Source of the DNA: Couchioplanes azureus
GTDB taxonomy: Bacteria > Actinomycetota > Actinomycetes > Mycobacteriales > Micromonosporaceae
Length of the DNA: 64,000 nucleotides
Assembly (NCBI RefSeq): GCF_014648355.1
Contig: NZ_BMQY01000009.1
Location: 186,001-250,000 of the forward strand
Reading direction: 5' to 3'
The notes beneath the pieces were generated by a model that saw nothing but the letters and a program-made list of their open reading frames with translations, made no database searches and was not told the DNA's origin. Each line of letters begins with the position of its first letter. Positions within the stretch are counted from its first letter, which is position 1. Positions 23,350 to 32,035 of this stretch are shown here, in pieces. A program made the translations under genes and the position numbers.

Positions 23350-24881
23350 GCGGCGGCCTGCTGGTCGCCGGGACCACTTCGGACGCCGGCAAGAGTGTGC
23401 TCACCGCCGGGATCTGCCGGTGGCTGCGCCGCCAGGGGGTCAAGGTGGCCCCGTTCAAGGCGCAGAACATGTCGAACAACTCGGTCGTCGTAGTGGGCGC
23501 CGACGGGCGTGGCGGGGAGATCGGGCGGGCGCAGGCGATGCAGGCCGCCGCCTGCGGGATCGCGCCGGACATCCGGTTCAACCCGGTGTTGCTCAAGCCG
23601 GGCAGCGATCTCTCCAGCCAGGTCGTGCTGCTCGGCGAGGCCGTGGACACGGTCACCGCGGGCAACTACCGCGCGTTGCGGCCGAAGCTCGCCGAGACCG
23701 CGCATGCCGCTCTTGCCGCCCTGCGTGCCGAGTACGACGTCGTCATCTGTGAGGGTGCCGGGAGCCCGGCCGAGATCAACCTGCGGGACGGCGACTTCGT
23801 CAACATGGGTCTCGCGCGCCAGGCCGGCCTTCCGGCGATCGTGGTCGGCGACATCGACCGTGGCGGCGTCTTCGCCGCGCTGTTCGGGACCGTGGCCCTG
23901 CTCAGCCCCGAGGACCAGGCGCTGGTCAGCGGTTTCGTCATCAACAAGTTCCGGGGCGACCTCGGCCTGCTGCGCCCGGGACTGGACATGATCACCGCGG
24001 CCACGGGGCGGCCGGTGCACGGAGTGCTGCCCTTCGACCTCGACATCTGGCTCGACGCCGAGGACTCGCTGGCGTACGGCCGGACGCTCGGGCGGCCGGC
24101 TCAGCCGCGCGGCACCGAATGGTTGCGCGTGGCCGTGGTGCGGCTTCCGCGGATCTCCAACGCCACCGACGCCGAGGCGCTGGCGACCGAGCCGGGCGTG
24201 CGGGTGCGGCTCACCGTCGAGCCCGCCGAGATCGCGGAGGCCGATCTCGTCGTCCTGCCCGGATCGAAGGCCACCGTCAGCGACCTGGCGTGGCTGCGCG
24301 AGACCGGGCTGGCCGACGCGATCCGCGCGCACGCCGCCGCCGGCAAACCGCTGGTCGGGATCTGCGGCGGCTTCCAGATGCTCTCCGAGACCATCCACGA
24401 CGAGGTGGAGAGCCGCCGCGGCACCGTTCCCGGCCTCGGGTTGCTGCCGGTCGAGATCACCTTCGGCGCGCGCAAGACCCTGGCCCGGTCGCGCGGCGCG
24501 GCCTGGGAGCAGGTCCCGGTCGCCGGCTACGAGATCCATCACGGGTACGTCTCCCGCGGCGCACCGGAGCCGTTCCTGCACTACGCGGACGGTACGCCGG
24601 AGGGAGCCGTGGTCGGCGCCGTCCGGGGCACGCACTGGCATGGTGCCTTCGAGTCCGACGAGTTCCGCCGGCGCTTCCTCACCGAGGCCGCGCGGCAGGC
24701 GGGCCGGCACGGCTTCGTGGTGGCTCCCGGCACCCGCTTCGCCGCCGTCCGCGAGAAGGCGCTCGACACCCTCGGCGACCTCGTCGAGGAGCACCTCGAC
24801 ACGGACGCGCTGTGGCGCCTGATCGAGTCCGGCCCACCCGGCGGACTGCCGTTCATCCCGCCGGGAGCGCCCGGTGGGTAG
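23346..24881 (+). CDS. cobQ: Cobyric acid synthase
   Basis: This 511-residue enzyme amidates four carboxyls of adenosylcobyrinate diamide using glutamine and ATP. It has an N-terminal dethiobiotin-synthetase-like ATPase domain (AGTTSDAGKSVLTAGICRWL; PFKAQNMSNNS) and a C-terminal triad glutaminase domain with the nucleophile Cys340 in GICGGFQML and a downstream histidine region (GTHWHGAFESDEFRR). All key motifs look intact. It is coupled to cobD by an ATGA overlap and to the kinase-like gene by an eight-base overlap. Confidence 0.96.
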   Translation: MSGGLLVAGTTSDAGKSVLTAGICRWLRRQGVKVAPFKAQNMSNNSVVVVGADGRGGEIGRAQAMQAAACGIAPDIRFNPVLLKPGSDLSSQVVLLGEAVDTVTAGNYRALRPKLAETAHAALAALRAEYDVVICEGAGSPAEINLRDGDFVNMGLARQAGLPAIVVGDIDRGGVFAALFGTVALLSPEDQALVSGFVINKFRGDLGLLRPGLDMITAATGRPVHGVLPFDLDIWLDAEDSLAYGRTLGRPAQPRGTEWLRVAVVRLPRISNATDAEALATEPGVRVRLTVEPAEIAEADLVVLPGSKATVSDLAWLRETGLADAIRAHAAAGKPLVGICGGFQMLSETIHDEVESRRGTVPGLGLLPVEITFGARKTLARSRGAAWEQVPVAGYEIHHGYVSRGAPEPFLHYADGTPEGAVVGAVRGTHWHGAFESDEFRRRFLTEAARQAGRHGFVVAPGTRFAAVREKALDTLGDLVEEHLDTDALWRLIESGPPGGLPFIPPGAPGG

Positions 24882-25458
24882 CTTCTCCGCGCTCGCCGCG
24901 CGGATTCTGGCGACCGAGCCCCGGCTCGGGTCCGTACGGCTCGTGGCCGTCGACGGGCCGAGCGGCGCGGGCAAGAGCTGGTTCGCCGGCCGGCTGGCGC
25001 AGGCCGCCGGCATCCCGGTCGTGCACACCGACGACCTGCTGGACGGCTGGGACGACCAGTTCACCTTCTGGGCCCGGCTCGAGGAACAGGTGCTGGAGCC
25101 GCTGCGCCACGGCCGCTCTGCCAGGTATCTGCGCTACTCGTGGGAGCGGCAGTGCTTCTCGGGAAGCCCTGTCGTCGTCGAGCCTGCTGCGGCCGTACTC
25201 GTCGAAGGGGTCTCGTCCGCGCGCCGGGCGATCCGGCCGGAGCTTTCCTTCTCGGTCTTCGTGACGGCTCCCGCCGATCTGCGGTGGCGGCGGGCCTTGG
25301 CACGTGACGGGCGCGACGATGTTGCCTTCCGGGCGTATCTTGAGCGCTGGCGCGCCGCCGAGGACGAGCACTTCGCCGCGGAGGGCACCGCCGCACAGGT
25401 GGACCTGGTGGTCGACGGTGCCGCCGAGGGGTTCGCGGACCGTTACGAGGCTGTGTGA
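24874..25458 (+). CDS. Uridine kinase-like P-loop protein
   Basis: This 194-residue protein has Walker A VAVDGPSGAGKSWFAGRL near residue 25, an aspartate pair after strand 2 (VVHTDDLLDGW) and a lid region with RALARDGRDD. This is the uridine/phosphoribulokinase-like fold. Substrate residues do not allow a firm choice. It begins with GTG inside the cobQ end, so it is co-expressed with cobalamin genes, but a role there is not established. It is not CobU/CobP, which has different motifs. Confidence 0.8.
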   Translation: MGSFSALAARILATEPRLGSVRLVAVDGPSGAGKSWFAGRLAQAAGIPVVHTDDLLDGWDDQFTFWARLEEQVLEPLRHGRSARYLRYSWERQCFSGSPVVVEPAAAVLVEGVSSARRAIRPELSFSVFVTAPADLRWRRALARDGRDDVAFRAYLERWRAAEDEHFAAEGTAAQVDLVVDGAAEGFADRYEAV

Positions 25459-25479
25459 GCAGCGGGAACGGGGACGACG

Positions 25480-26550
25480 ATGACGACCGACGACGACAAC
25501 CGGCCGACGCGGCGGCGGGTGACGCTGACCGGCATCAGTTCCCGGGCGTGGGAGCATCCCGCCGACCGCGGCGCGCTGACGGCCCTGCGTGAGCTGCGGG
25601 GTTTCGACGACGTCGTGAAGGCGTTCTTCGGCATGTGGAACGAGCGCGGATTCCGCCTGCAGTTCCTGGCCGGTGCCATCCGGGTCGACCACCGTCAGTA
25701 TCCGCGGGTCTACCAGCGTTTCACCGAGGCGGCCTCGGCCCTCGACGTCGCCGAGCTGCCCGAGCTGTACGTCAGCCAGGAACCCGTGATCAACGGGCAG
25801 GCGATCGGCATGGACAAGCCGTTCATCGTGATCACCTCCGCTGCCGTGGAGAAGCTGGACGACGACGAGCTGCGCGCCCTGCTCGGTCACGAGGTCGGCC
25901 ATGTCCGCAGTGGCCATGCGGTCTACAAGACGATCATGATGATCCTGACCCGGTGGGCCGCCAACCTGAGCTGGCTGCCGGTCGGGGCGATCGCCCTGCG
26001 CGCGATCATCGCGGCGATGTTCGAGTGGTGGCGCAAGGCCGAGCTGTCCGCGGACCGCGCGGGCCTGCTCGCCGGTCAGGATCCGGCGGCCTCCACGCGG
26101 CTGCTGATGAAGCTGGCCGGCGGCGGCGACCTCTCACAGATCGACACGGCCGCGTTCCTGGAACAGGCCGCCGAGTACGAAAGCGGCGGCGACCTGCGCG
26201 ACAGCATCCACAAGCTGGGCATGACCGCGTGGAGCAGCCATCCCGTACCCGTCGCGCGCGCCGCCGATCTGCGCAAATGGATCGATTCCGGCGCGTACGG
26301 ACGCATCCTCGGCGGCGACTACCCGCATCGCGACTCCGACGGCGACGCCTCGGTCACCGAGGACGTCAAGGCGGCCGCCGACTCGTACCGGCAGACCTTC
26401 AGCACGTCCCAGGATCCGCTGGTCGGCCTGCTGCGCAAGCTCGGCGACGGTGCCACGGACCTGGCCGGATCGGCGGTCCGCGGCGCTCGTGACTGGGCCT
26501 CCAGCGCCGGCCGTCGGCGCGGCGAGGACCCGCCACCACCGCCGAACTGA
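25480..26550 (+). CDS. M48 family zinc metallopeptidase
   Basis: This 356-residue peptidase has the zinc motif HEVGH at about residue 136 and the third ligand in ELSADRAG near 188, as in HtpX/Ste24-like M48 enzymes. Between these lies one or two hydrophobic segments (about 145-180). The C-terminal 70 residues are Arg/Pro-rich and disordered. M48 members usually work in membrane protein quality control. The gene starts 21 bases after the kinase-like gene and may share its transcript. Confidence 0.9.
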   Translation: MTTDDDNRPTRRRVTLTGISSRAWEHPADRGALTALRELRGFDDVVKAFFGMWNERGFRLQFLAGAIRVDHRQYPRVYQRFTEAASALDVAELPELYVSQEPVINGQAIGMDKPFIVITSAAVEKLDDDELRALLGHEVGHVRSGHAVYKTIMMILTRWAANLSWLPVGAIALRAIIAAMFEWWRKAELSADRAGLLAGQDPAASTRLLMKLAGGGDLSQIDTAAFLEQAAEYESGGDLRDSIHKLGMTAWSSHPVPVARAADLRKWIDSGAYGRILGGDYPHRDSDGDASVTEDVKAAADSYRQTFSTSQDPLVGLLRKLGDGATDLAGSAVRGARDWASSAGRRRGEDPPPPPN

Positions 26551-26612
26551 CGCACCCGCCCGGTTGTCCACAGGCCCGCGAAGTGGCCCGCCACCCGCCC
26601 GGACCACAGGCC

Positions 26613-26618
26613 TAGGAT
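26613..26618 (+). promoter_or_regulatory. Leaderless -10 box of the M20 peptidase
   Basis: TAGGAT is followed by six bases and the ATG at 26625. Confidence 0.5.
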
Positions 26619-26624
26619 CAGGGC

Positions 26625-27977
26625 ATGAGCCTCACTGAAGACGAACTGCGCGCCGCGATCGCGCGGGAGCTGCCCGGTGTCCGCGCCGATCTCGAACGGC
26701 TGGTCCGCATTCCGGGGATCGCGTTCGACGGCTTCGACCACTCGCACGTCGAGCGGTCCGCGGAGGCCGTCGCCGAGCTGCTGCGCGGGTGCGGGCTCGA
26801 GGTGCAGATCGTCCGGGCCGGCGCGGGCCACCCCGCCGTCATCGGCCGCAGGCCCGCGCCGCCCGGGGCTCCGACGGTCCTGCTCTACGCGCACCACGAC
26901 GTCCAGCCGGCCGGCGACCCCGCACTCTGGACCTCCGACCCGTTCGAGCCGGTCGAGCGCGACGGGCGGCTCTACGGCCGCGGCGCCGCCGACGACAAGG
27001 CCGGCGTGATGGCGCACGTCGCCGCGCTGCGGGCCTTCGGCGACGAGTTGCCGGTCGGGGTCGTGCTGTTCATCGAGGGCGAGGAGGAATACGGCTCCGA
27101 CTCCCTCGACGAGCTCGTCCAGACCCACAAGGAGCTGCTGCGCTCCGACGTGATCGTGATCGCCGACTCGGGCAACTGGGACATCGGCGTGCCCGCCCTC
27201 ACCACGTCCCTGCGCGGCCTGGTCAACTGCTTCGTCGAGGTCAGCACCCTGGAGAACGCCGTGCACAGCGGCATGTTCGGCGGGCCGGTTCCCGACGCGC
27301 TCACCGTGCTCTCCCGGCTGATCAGCACGCTGCACGACGAGGACGGCGAGGTCGCGGTCGACGGTCTGATCGGTCGCGAGGGTGCCACGGTCGACTACCC
27401 GGAGGACCGCCTCCGCCACGAGGCGGGCGTCCTCGACGGCGTCAAGCTCCTCGGCAGCGGCCGGCTCACCGACCGCATCTGGACCAAGCCGTCGATCGCG
27501 GTGCTCGGCATCGACGCCCCGCGCACCAGCGAGGCGGCCAACGCCCTGGTGCCCAAGGCCAAGGCCAAGCTGAGCGTACGGCTGGCGCCCGGCGACGACG
27601 CGGTCTCCGCCTATGCGGCCGTCCGCGCGCACCTCGAGAAGTACGTGCCGTGGGGCGCCCACGTGGAGGTGACGTTGGAAAGCGGCGGCGCCCCGTGCGT
27701 GATCGACGCGACCGGCCCGGCGTTCGACGCCGCCCGTGCCGCGTTCACCACCGCCTGGGACGGCGTCGCGCCGGTCGACATGGGGGTGGGTGGCTCGATC
27801 CCGTTCATCGCCACCTTCCAGGAGCTGTTCCCGCAGGCGGCGATCCTGGTCACCGGCGTCGAGGACCCCTATGCCGGGGCGCACGGGCCCGACGAGAGCC
27901 TGCATCTCGGCGAGTTCGCGCGGGTCTGCCTGGCCGAGGCCCTGCTGCTGCGCAACGTGGCAGAGCTGGAACGGTGA
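26625..27977 (+). CDS. M20 family dipeptidase/deacylase
   Basis: This 450-residue di-zinc hydrolase has the M20 sites in order: LYAHHDVQPAG (first histidine and aspartate), GRGAADDKAG (bridging aspartate), EGEEEYGS (catalytic Glu and zinc Glu), a later aspartate in IADSGNWD, and a C-terminal histidine in GAHGPDE. A dimerisation lid domain lies at about 195-330. This corresponds to the M20 dipeptidase subgroup; the peptide substrate is unknown. The monooxygenase gene begins one base after its stop. Confidence 0.92.
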   Translation: MSLTEDELRAAIARELPGVRADLERLVRIPGIAFDGFDHSHVERSAEAVAELLRGCGLEVQIVRAGAGHPAVIGRRPAPPGAPTVLLYAHHDVQPAGDPALWTSDPFEPVERDGRLYGRGAADDKAGVMAHVAALRAFGDELPVGVVLFIEGEEEYGSDSLDELVQTHKELLRSDVIVIADSGNWDIGVPALTTSLRGLVNCFVEVSTLENAVHSGMFGGPVPDALTVLSRLISTLHDEDGEVAVDGLIGREGATVDYPEDRLRHEAGVLDGVKLLGSGRLTDRIWTKPSIAVLGIDAPRTSEAANALVPKAKAKLSVRLAPGDDAVSAYAAVRAHLEKYVPWGAHVEVTLESGGAPCVIDATGPAFDAARAAFTTAWDGVAPVDMGVGGSIPFIATFQELFPQAAILVTGVEDPYAGAHGPDESLHLGEFARVCLAEALLLRNVAELER

Positions 27978-27978
27978 C

Positions 27979-29529
27979 ATGACGACCCCGGCCCCGGGCG
28001 GACCCCGGCAGAGCTGCGACGTACTGGTGGTGGGCGCCGGCCCCACCGGGCTGATGCTGGCGAACTGGCTGGTCAGACTCGGGGTCAGGGTGATCGTCGC
28101 CGACGGCAAGCAGGGTCCGACCCGCGAGTCGCGCGCGCTGGTGGTGCAGGCCCGCAGCCTCGAGGTGTACGACCAGCTCGGCATCGCCGACAAGGTCCTC
28201 GCGGCGGCACAGCGGGCCCGGGCCCTGTCGCCGGGCTTCGGCGGCCGGGTGTTCGGCCAGATCCCGCTGGGGCCGCTGGGCGATGGCCTCACGCCGTACC
28301 CGTTCATCGAGGTCCTGGAGCAGAGCCGCAACGAGGAGATCCTCTACGAGAACCTGCTGGCGCTCGGCGGCTCGGTCCGCTGGGGCGCCGCGGTGTCGTC
28401 GCTCGCGCCCGCGCCCGGCGACGATGGGTCCGTTTCGCCGTCCCCGGGCGGCGCGGGTGGCGTTGCGTCGTTGCCGGGCGGTGGTGGCGTCGAGGCGGTG
28501 GTCGGCGGTGAGACGATCACCGCGCGGTTCTGCGTCGGTGCGGACGGCGCCAACTCGATCGTCCGCAAGGCGCGCGGCATCGGTTTCGACGGCGTGACCA
28601 ACCCGCACCTGTTCTACGTCATCGACGCGACTGCCGTCACCGGGCTGGTCGAGGACGCGATCAACGTGCGGCCGGGCACCGACGACTTCCTCCTCGGCTT
28701 CCCGATGACCGGAGGCGGCAACTGGCGGCTCATCGGCCTCGTCCGCGACGACGACGGCGACGGCACGGTGGGCGAGCAGGACGCCCGGGCCCGGATCCGC
28801 CGCGACTTCTCCGTCACCTATGGCGACGCCCGCTGGTTCGCCACCTACCGGGTGCACCACCGCGTCGCGGCGGCCTTCCGCCAGGGCCCGTTCTTCCTGG
28901 CCGGCGACGCCGCCCACGTGCACTCGCCGGTCGGTGGGCAGGGCATGAACACCGGCCTGCAGGATGCCCACAACCTGGCGTTCAAGCTCGCCGACGTCAT
29001 CCACGGCCGGGCGGGTCAGTCGTGGCTCGACCGCTACGAGGCGGAGCGCCGGCCGGTGGCCCGTACGCTCGTCGCGACGACCGACCGCATCTTCGGCTTC
29101 ATCACCTCACAGCGGGCGTCGCTGCGAGCGCTGCGCCGGGCGATCGTGCCGCTGCTGGCTCCGGTCGGCGTCCGCACGCTGCCGGGTTCGTCGGGCGGGT
29201 CGCGCCTGTTCCAGTACGTGTCCCAGACGCGCATCCGCTATCCCATGCTGCCGGACTCGCCCCGGGACGCCGTGGTGGGGCGGCGGCTGCCGTGGACGGG
29301 CGACAACTACGCGACTCTGCGGGCTCTGGAGTGGCAGATCCACACGTACGGCGGAGTGGGCTCCACACCGGACCTCGGCTTGCCGGTCCACGTCTTCGAG
29401 CCCGCTCCCCGGACGCCGCTGAAGCCCGAGTTGCTCTACCTGGTGCGGCCGGACGGCTTCGTCGCCGCGGCCGCGCCGCCGGAAGAGGCTGCGGAAGCGT
29501 TCCGCCGGGCCATGCCGTCGCGGATCTGA
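27979..29529 (+). CDS. FAD-dependent aromatic monooxygenase
   Basis: This 516-residue enzyme belongs to the group A flavoprotein hydroxylases (PHBH/UbiH-like). It has the GxGxxG dinucleotide fold VLVVGAGPTGLMLANWL at residue 15, a DG motif in FCVGADGANSIVRK, and the GD motif FLAGDAAHVHSPVGGQGMNTG near 305. A Gly/Ala/Ser-rich insert at about 145-175 is unusual. The C-terminal thioredoxin-like part is short. The substrate is unknown. It follows the M20 gene by one base, so they share a transcript. Confidence 0.9.
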   Translation: MTTPAPGGPRQSCDVLVVGAGPTGLMLANWLVRLGVRVIVADGKQGPTRESRALVVQARSLEVYDQLGIADKVLAAAQRARALSPGFGGRVFGQIPLGPLGDGLTPYPFIEVLEQSRNEEILYENLLALGGSVRWGAAVSSLAPAPGDDGSVSPSPGGAGGVASLPGGGGVEAVVGGETITARFCVGADGANSIVRKARGIGFDGVTNPHLFYVIDATAVTGLVEDAINVRPGTDDFLLGFPMTGGGNWRLIGLVRDDDGDGTVGEQDARARIRRDFSVTYGDARWFATYRVHHRVAAAFRQGPFFLAGDAAHVHSPVGGQGMNTGLQDAHNLAFKLADVIHGRAGQSWLDRYEAERRPVARTLVATTDRIFGFITSQRASLRALRRAIVPLLAPVGVRTLPGSSGGSRLFQYVSQTRIRYPMLPDSPRDAVVGRRLPWTGDNYATLRALEWQIHTYGGVGSTPDLGLPVHVFEPAPRTPLKPELLYLVRPDGFVAAAAPPEEAAEAFRRAMPSRI

Positions 29530-29540
29530 TCGGGCAGAAG

Positions 29541-29671
29541 CGTTCGGCGCGGTGCCGTGTCGCGGTCGGACTGACGCGGTGCGTTCGCTCGGCCATGCCG
29601 TGCCGTGTCGCCGTCGGACTGACGCGGGCGTTCGCTCGGGCGTGCCGTGCTGCCGTCGGACTGATGCGGTG
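29541..29671. repeat. Three degenerate 41-47-base tandem repeats
   Basis: Units at 29541-29581, 29582-29628 and 29629-29671 share CGTTCG, then TGCCGTG, then CCGTCGGACTGACGCGG. They begin 12 bases after the monooxygenase stop. No protein or terminator function is evident; the whole 321-base spacer up to 29850 otherwise shows nothing. Confidence 0.8.
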
Positions 29672-29844
29672 CGAGCGCTCGGCGGTAGGGAAACGTGGTG
29701 ACCCAGATCTTCATCAAGCCCCCCCGAGGCGACCCGGCGCACCGCGCGATGGCAGTGAAAGCCGCGAATCGGTTCTGATCGCCCGCCCTGGGTTCACTTG
29801 ATCGGATGAGTCGGCTGTGGAGCGGAGATCGTTCTTGATAGCAT

Positions 29845-29860
29845 TCGAACATGAGTTCGA
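29845..29860. promoter_or_regulatory. LexA-binding SOS box
   Basis: TCGAAC-ATGA-GTTCGA is a perfect match to the actinobacterial/Gram-positive LexA site (TCGAAC, four bases, GTTCGA). The palindrome extends to 11 bases per arm except for small gaps (29842-29863). The ATG of the small ORF lies in the spacer, so bound LexA would cover the start of that gene. Confidence 0.85.
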
Positions 29861-30057
29861 ATGATGCCATCGAGGCGCTCCGCGCCGCCGGCAGTGCTCT
29901 GGGGGACGTCGACGTCTCCGGGTGGGACGACACTCTTCTCACCGACCAGCTCGCGGAGCTCTCCGCGGTCCTGTGCCAGCTCGACGCGCAGCTCAGCCGC
30001 GTCGCCGACGCCGTGCGAGCCCGTGGCTTCCGCATAGCGGAGCCGCTCGCCGCCTGA
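29851..30057 (+). CDS. Short SOS-linked ORF, possible remnant of a DUF222/13E12-type protein
   Basis: This 68-residue protein starts inside a LexA box. Its second half (LLTDQLAELSAVLCQLDAQLSRVADAVRARG) is helical and resembles the N-terminal part of DUF222/13E12 HNH-repeat proteins, which are LexA-controlled in mycobacteria. The rest of such a protein (several hundred residues with HNH) is missing, and the sequence after the stop is non-coding. It may be a decayed gene or a genuine small damage-induced protein. Confidence 0.5.
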   Translation: MSSNDAIEALRAAGSALGDVDVSGWDDTLLTDQLAELSAVLCQLDAQLSRVADAVRARGFRIAEPLAA

Positions 30058-30427
30058 TCTTCGTCCCTCTCTCAGGCCTGCCTCCGGCCGCGGACCCGTC
30101 ACCCCTGGGTTGCGCGGAGACGGATCGGCAGGGAACGCCGCTGTGCCGGCCGGCCTTCGTCGCCACGGAGCCGGATGGCACAGCGGCGGACCACCGGGTC
30201 CTTGCCGACCCGGTGGTGGTCCGGGCCGGCCCGCATGTCCCAGACGGCCGGCCCGGCAGCCTTGTTCCGGGTCGGCTGCACCTCCCGGCCGGCCCGGCAG
30301 GCTTTCCGGGACCGGCCCGCATGGTGCTGACGGTCCGGGCAGCCGGCCCGGGTCCGGAAGGCCGGTCCGCAGGTTCCCGGGCCGTTCGACGTGTTTCACG
30401 GGGGAGCGCGTCTCGACGGCCCGGAAA
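30058..30427. other. 370-base spacer rich in GC palindromes
   Basis: There is no credible gene here. A perfect 10-bp hairpin (CCACCGGGTC with its complement, 30191-30216) is present. Several short repeats of GGCCGGCCCG and ACCGGCCCGCATG also occur at 30170-30370. The stretch may contain the terminator of the small ORF; otherwise I see nothing defined. Confidence 0.5.
30191..30216. terminator. Hairpin, possible terminator of the SOS-linked ORF
   Basis: CCACCGGGTC (30191-30200) pairs perfectly with GACCCGGTGG (30207-30216) around a six-base loop, 134 bases downstream of the small ORF. Confidence 0.5.
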
Positions 30428-30450
30428 TTGTCGGAGGTGGCTGCCAGGAT
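30428..30450 (+). promoter_or_regulatory. RecA-independent DNA-damage (PafBC-type) promoter of ligB
   Basis: TTGTCGGAG, eight bases, CAGGAT matches the RecA-NDp consensus TTGTCRGTG-N8-TANNNT except for one base in each half. The GTG start of ligB lies six bases after the -10 box, which implies a leaderless, damage-inducible mRNA. Confidence 0.6.
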
Positions 30451-30456
30451 GAGTCC

Positions 30457-32010
30457 GTGCAGTTCTCGGACCTGGCAGCCACCTCGGCAGCCGTCACCGC
30501 CGTCTCGGGCCGCAAGGCGAAGATCGACCTGCTCGCCGACGCCCTGCGTCGCCTCGACCCCGGTGAGATCGCTCCCGGATCCGCCTACCTCGCCGGCGAG
30601 CTGCGGCAGCGGCAGACCGGCGTCGGCTATGCGAGCCTGCGAGATCTGCCCCCGCCCGCCGCCGCACCCAGCCTCACCGTCGCCGAGGTCGATGCGCGCA
30701 TCGCCGAGATCTCCGTGGTCTCCGGTGCCGGTTCGCAGGCCCGCCGTCGTGAGCTGCTCAGCGCGTTGTTCGGCCGGGCCACCGCCGACGAGCAGCGGCA
30801 CCTCGTCGGGCTCTTCGGCGGTGAGCTGCGCCAGGGCGCCCAGGCGGGCCTGCTCGCCGACGCGATCGGCCGGGCCGCCGAGGTGCCGGTCACCGCCGTC
30901 CGGCGGGCGCTGCTGCTCTGCGGCGACCTCAAGCAGGTGGCCGTCGCCGCCCTCGCCGGCGGTGCGCCCGCGCTGGCCGGGATCAGCTTGCGGGTCGGCA
31001 CGCCGCTCAGCCCGATGCTGGCGAGCAGCGCTCCCGACGTCGGCGCGGCCCTGGAAGCGACCGGCTCGCCGGCCACCGTGGACGTGAAGCTCGACGGGAT
31101 CCGCATCCAGGTGCACCGCTCCGGCGACGACGTGGCAGTCTTCACCCGCAGCCTCGACGACATCACCGCGCGGCTGCCCGAGGTCGTCGCCGCGGCCCGC
31201 GCGCTGCCCGCCGGCGACATCGTGCTCGACGGCGAGGCGATGGCCCTCGACGCCGCCGGGCGGCCCCGCCCGTTCCAGGAGACCTCCAGCCGGGCGGCGA
31301 CCCGCGGCGCCCGCCGGGGTGCCAAGAACGGTGCGGCGGAGTTGCCCGCGCTCGTGCCGTTCTTCTTCGACGTGCTCCATATCGACGGCACCGACCTGCT
31401 GGACGAGCCGGGCCGCGTCCGCTGGGCGGCGCTCGCGGACGCGCTGCCGGCGGGGCTCATCGTCGGCCGCCGTACGGTCGAGACTCCGGAGCAGGCGCAG
31501 GAAGCCTTCGCCGCCGCGCTGGCCGCCGGCCAGGAAGGCGTCGTGATCAAGGCTCAGGAGTCGGCGTACGACGTGGGCCGTCGCGGCGCCGCCTGGGTCA
31601 AGGTGAAGCCCCGCCACACCCTGGACCTGGTGGTGCTGGCGGTCGAGTGGGGGCACGGCCGCCGCAAGGGGTGGCTGTCCAACCTGCACCTGGGTGCGCG
31701 CGACCCGCGGACCGGTGGCTTCGTGATGCTCGGCAAGACCTTCAAGGGCCTGACCGACGAACTGCTGCGCTGGCAGACCGAGCGCTTCAAGGAGCTGGCC
31801 GTCGACGACTCGGGCTGGGTGGTGACGGTCCGGCCCGAGCAGGTCGTCGAGATCGCGTTCGACGGGGTGCAGACGTCTCCCCGATACCCGGGCGGGGTGG
31901 CGCTGCGGTTCGCGCGGGTCCTCCGCTACCGCGACGACAAGCGAGCGGAGGAGGCGGACACGATCGACACAGTCAAAGCGATCGGCACCCCGGCGCCACC
32001 GGATGCCTGA
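30457..32010 (+). CDS. ligB: ATP-dependent DNA ligase (LigB type)
   Basis: This 517-residue ligase has an N-terminal DNA-binding domain (residues 1-185), the adenylation domain with nucleophile Lys211 in KLDGIRIQ, motif III around FFFDVLHIDGTDL, motif IV EGVVIKAQ, motif V AAWVKVKP, and an OB domain up to about 500. It resembles mycobacterial LigB and archaeal-type ligases rather than the NHEJ enzyme LigD. Such enzymes supplement NAD-dependent LigA in repair. The GTG start follows a RecA-NDp-like promoter by six bases, consistent with induction by DNA damage. Confidence 0.94.
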   Translation: MQFSDLAATSAAVTAVSGRKAKIDLLADALRRLDPGEIAPGSAYLAGELRQRQTGVGYASLRDLPPPAAAPSLTVAEVDARIAEISVVSGAGSQARRRELLSALFGRATADEQRHLVGLFGGELRQGAQAGLLADAIGRAAEVPVTAVRRALLLCGDLKQVAVAALAGGAPALAGISLRVGTPLSPMLASSAPDVGAALEATGSPATVDVKLDGIRIQVHRSGDDVAVFTRSLDDITARLPEVVAAARALPAGDIVLDGEAMALDAAGRPRPFQETSSRAATRGARRGAKNGAAELPALVPFFFDVLHIDGTDLLDEPGRVRWAALADALPAGLIVGRRTVETPEQAQEAFAAALAAGQEGVVIKAQESAYDVGRRGAAWVKVKPRHTLDLVVLAVEWGHGRRKGWLSNLHLGARDPRTGGFVMLGKTFKGLTDELLRWQTERFKELAVDDSGWVVTVRPEQVVEIAFDGVQTSPRYPGGVALRFARVLRYRDDKRAEEADTIDTVKAIGTPAPPDA

Positions 32011-32035
32011 CGCCGGCGCATCCCGGCCCTTGACC

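Noticed and set aside
26575..26583. TTGTCCACA, an exact actinobacterial DnaA box
   Set aside because: It is a single copy without clustering, dnaA/dnaN or AT-rich DNA, so it is not an origin. A near-match (CGTCCACA) before ssb is also isolated.
29541..29671. Transposon end or attachment site
   Set aside because: No terminal inverted repeats, target duplication, integrase or tRNA fragment; it is a simple degenerate tandem repeat.
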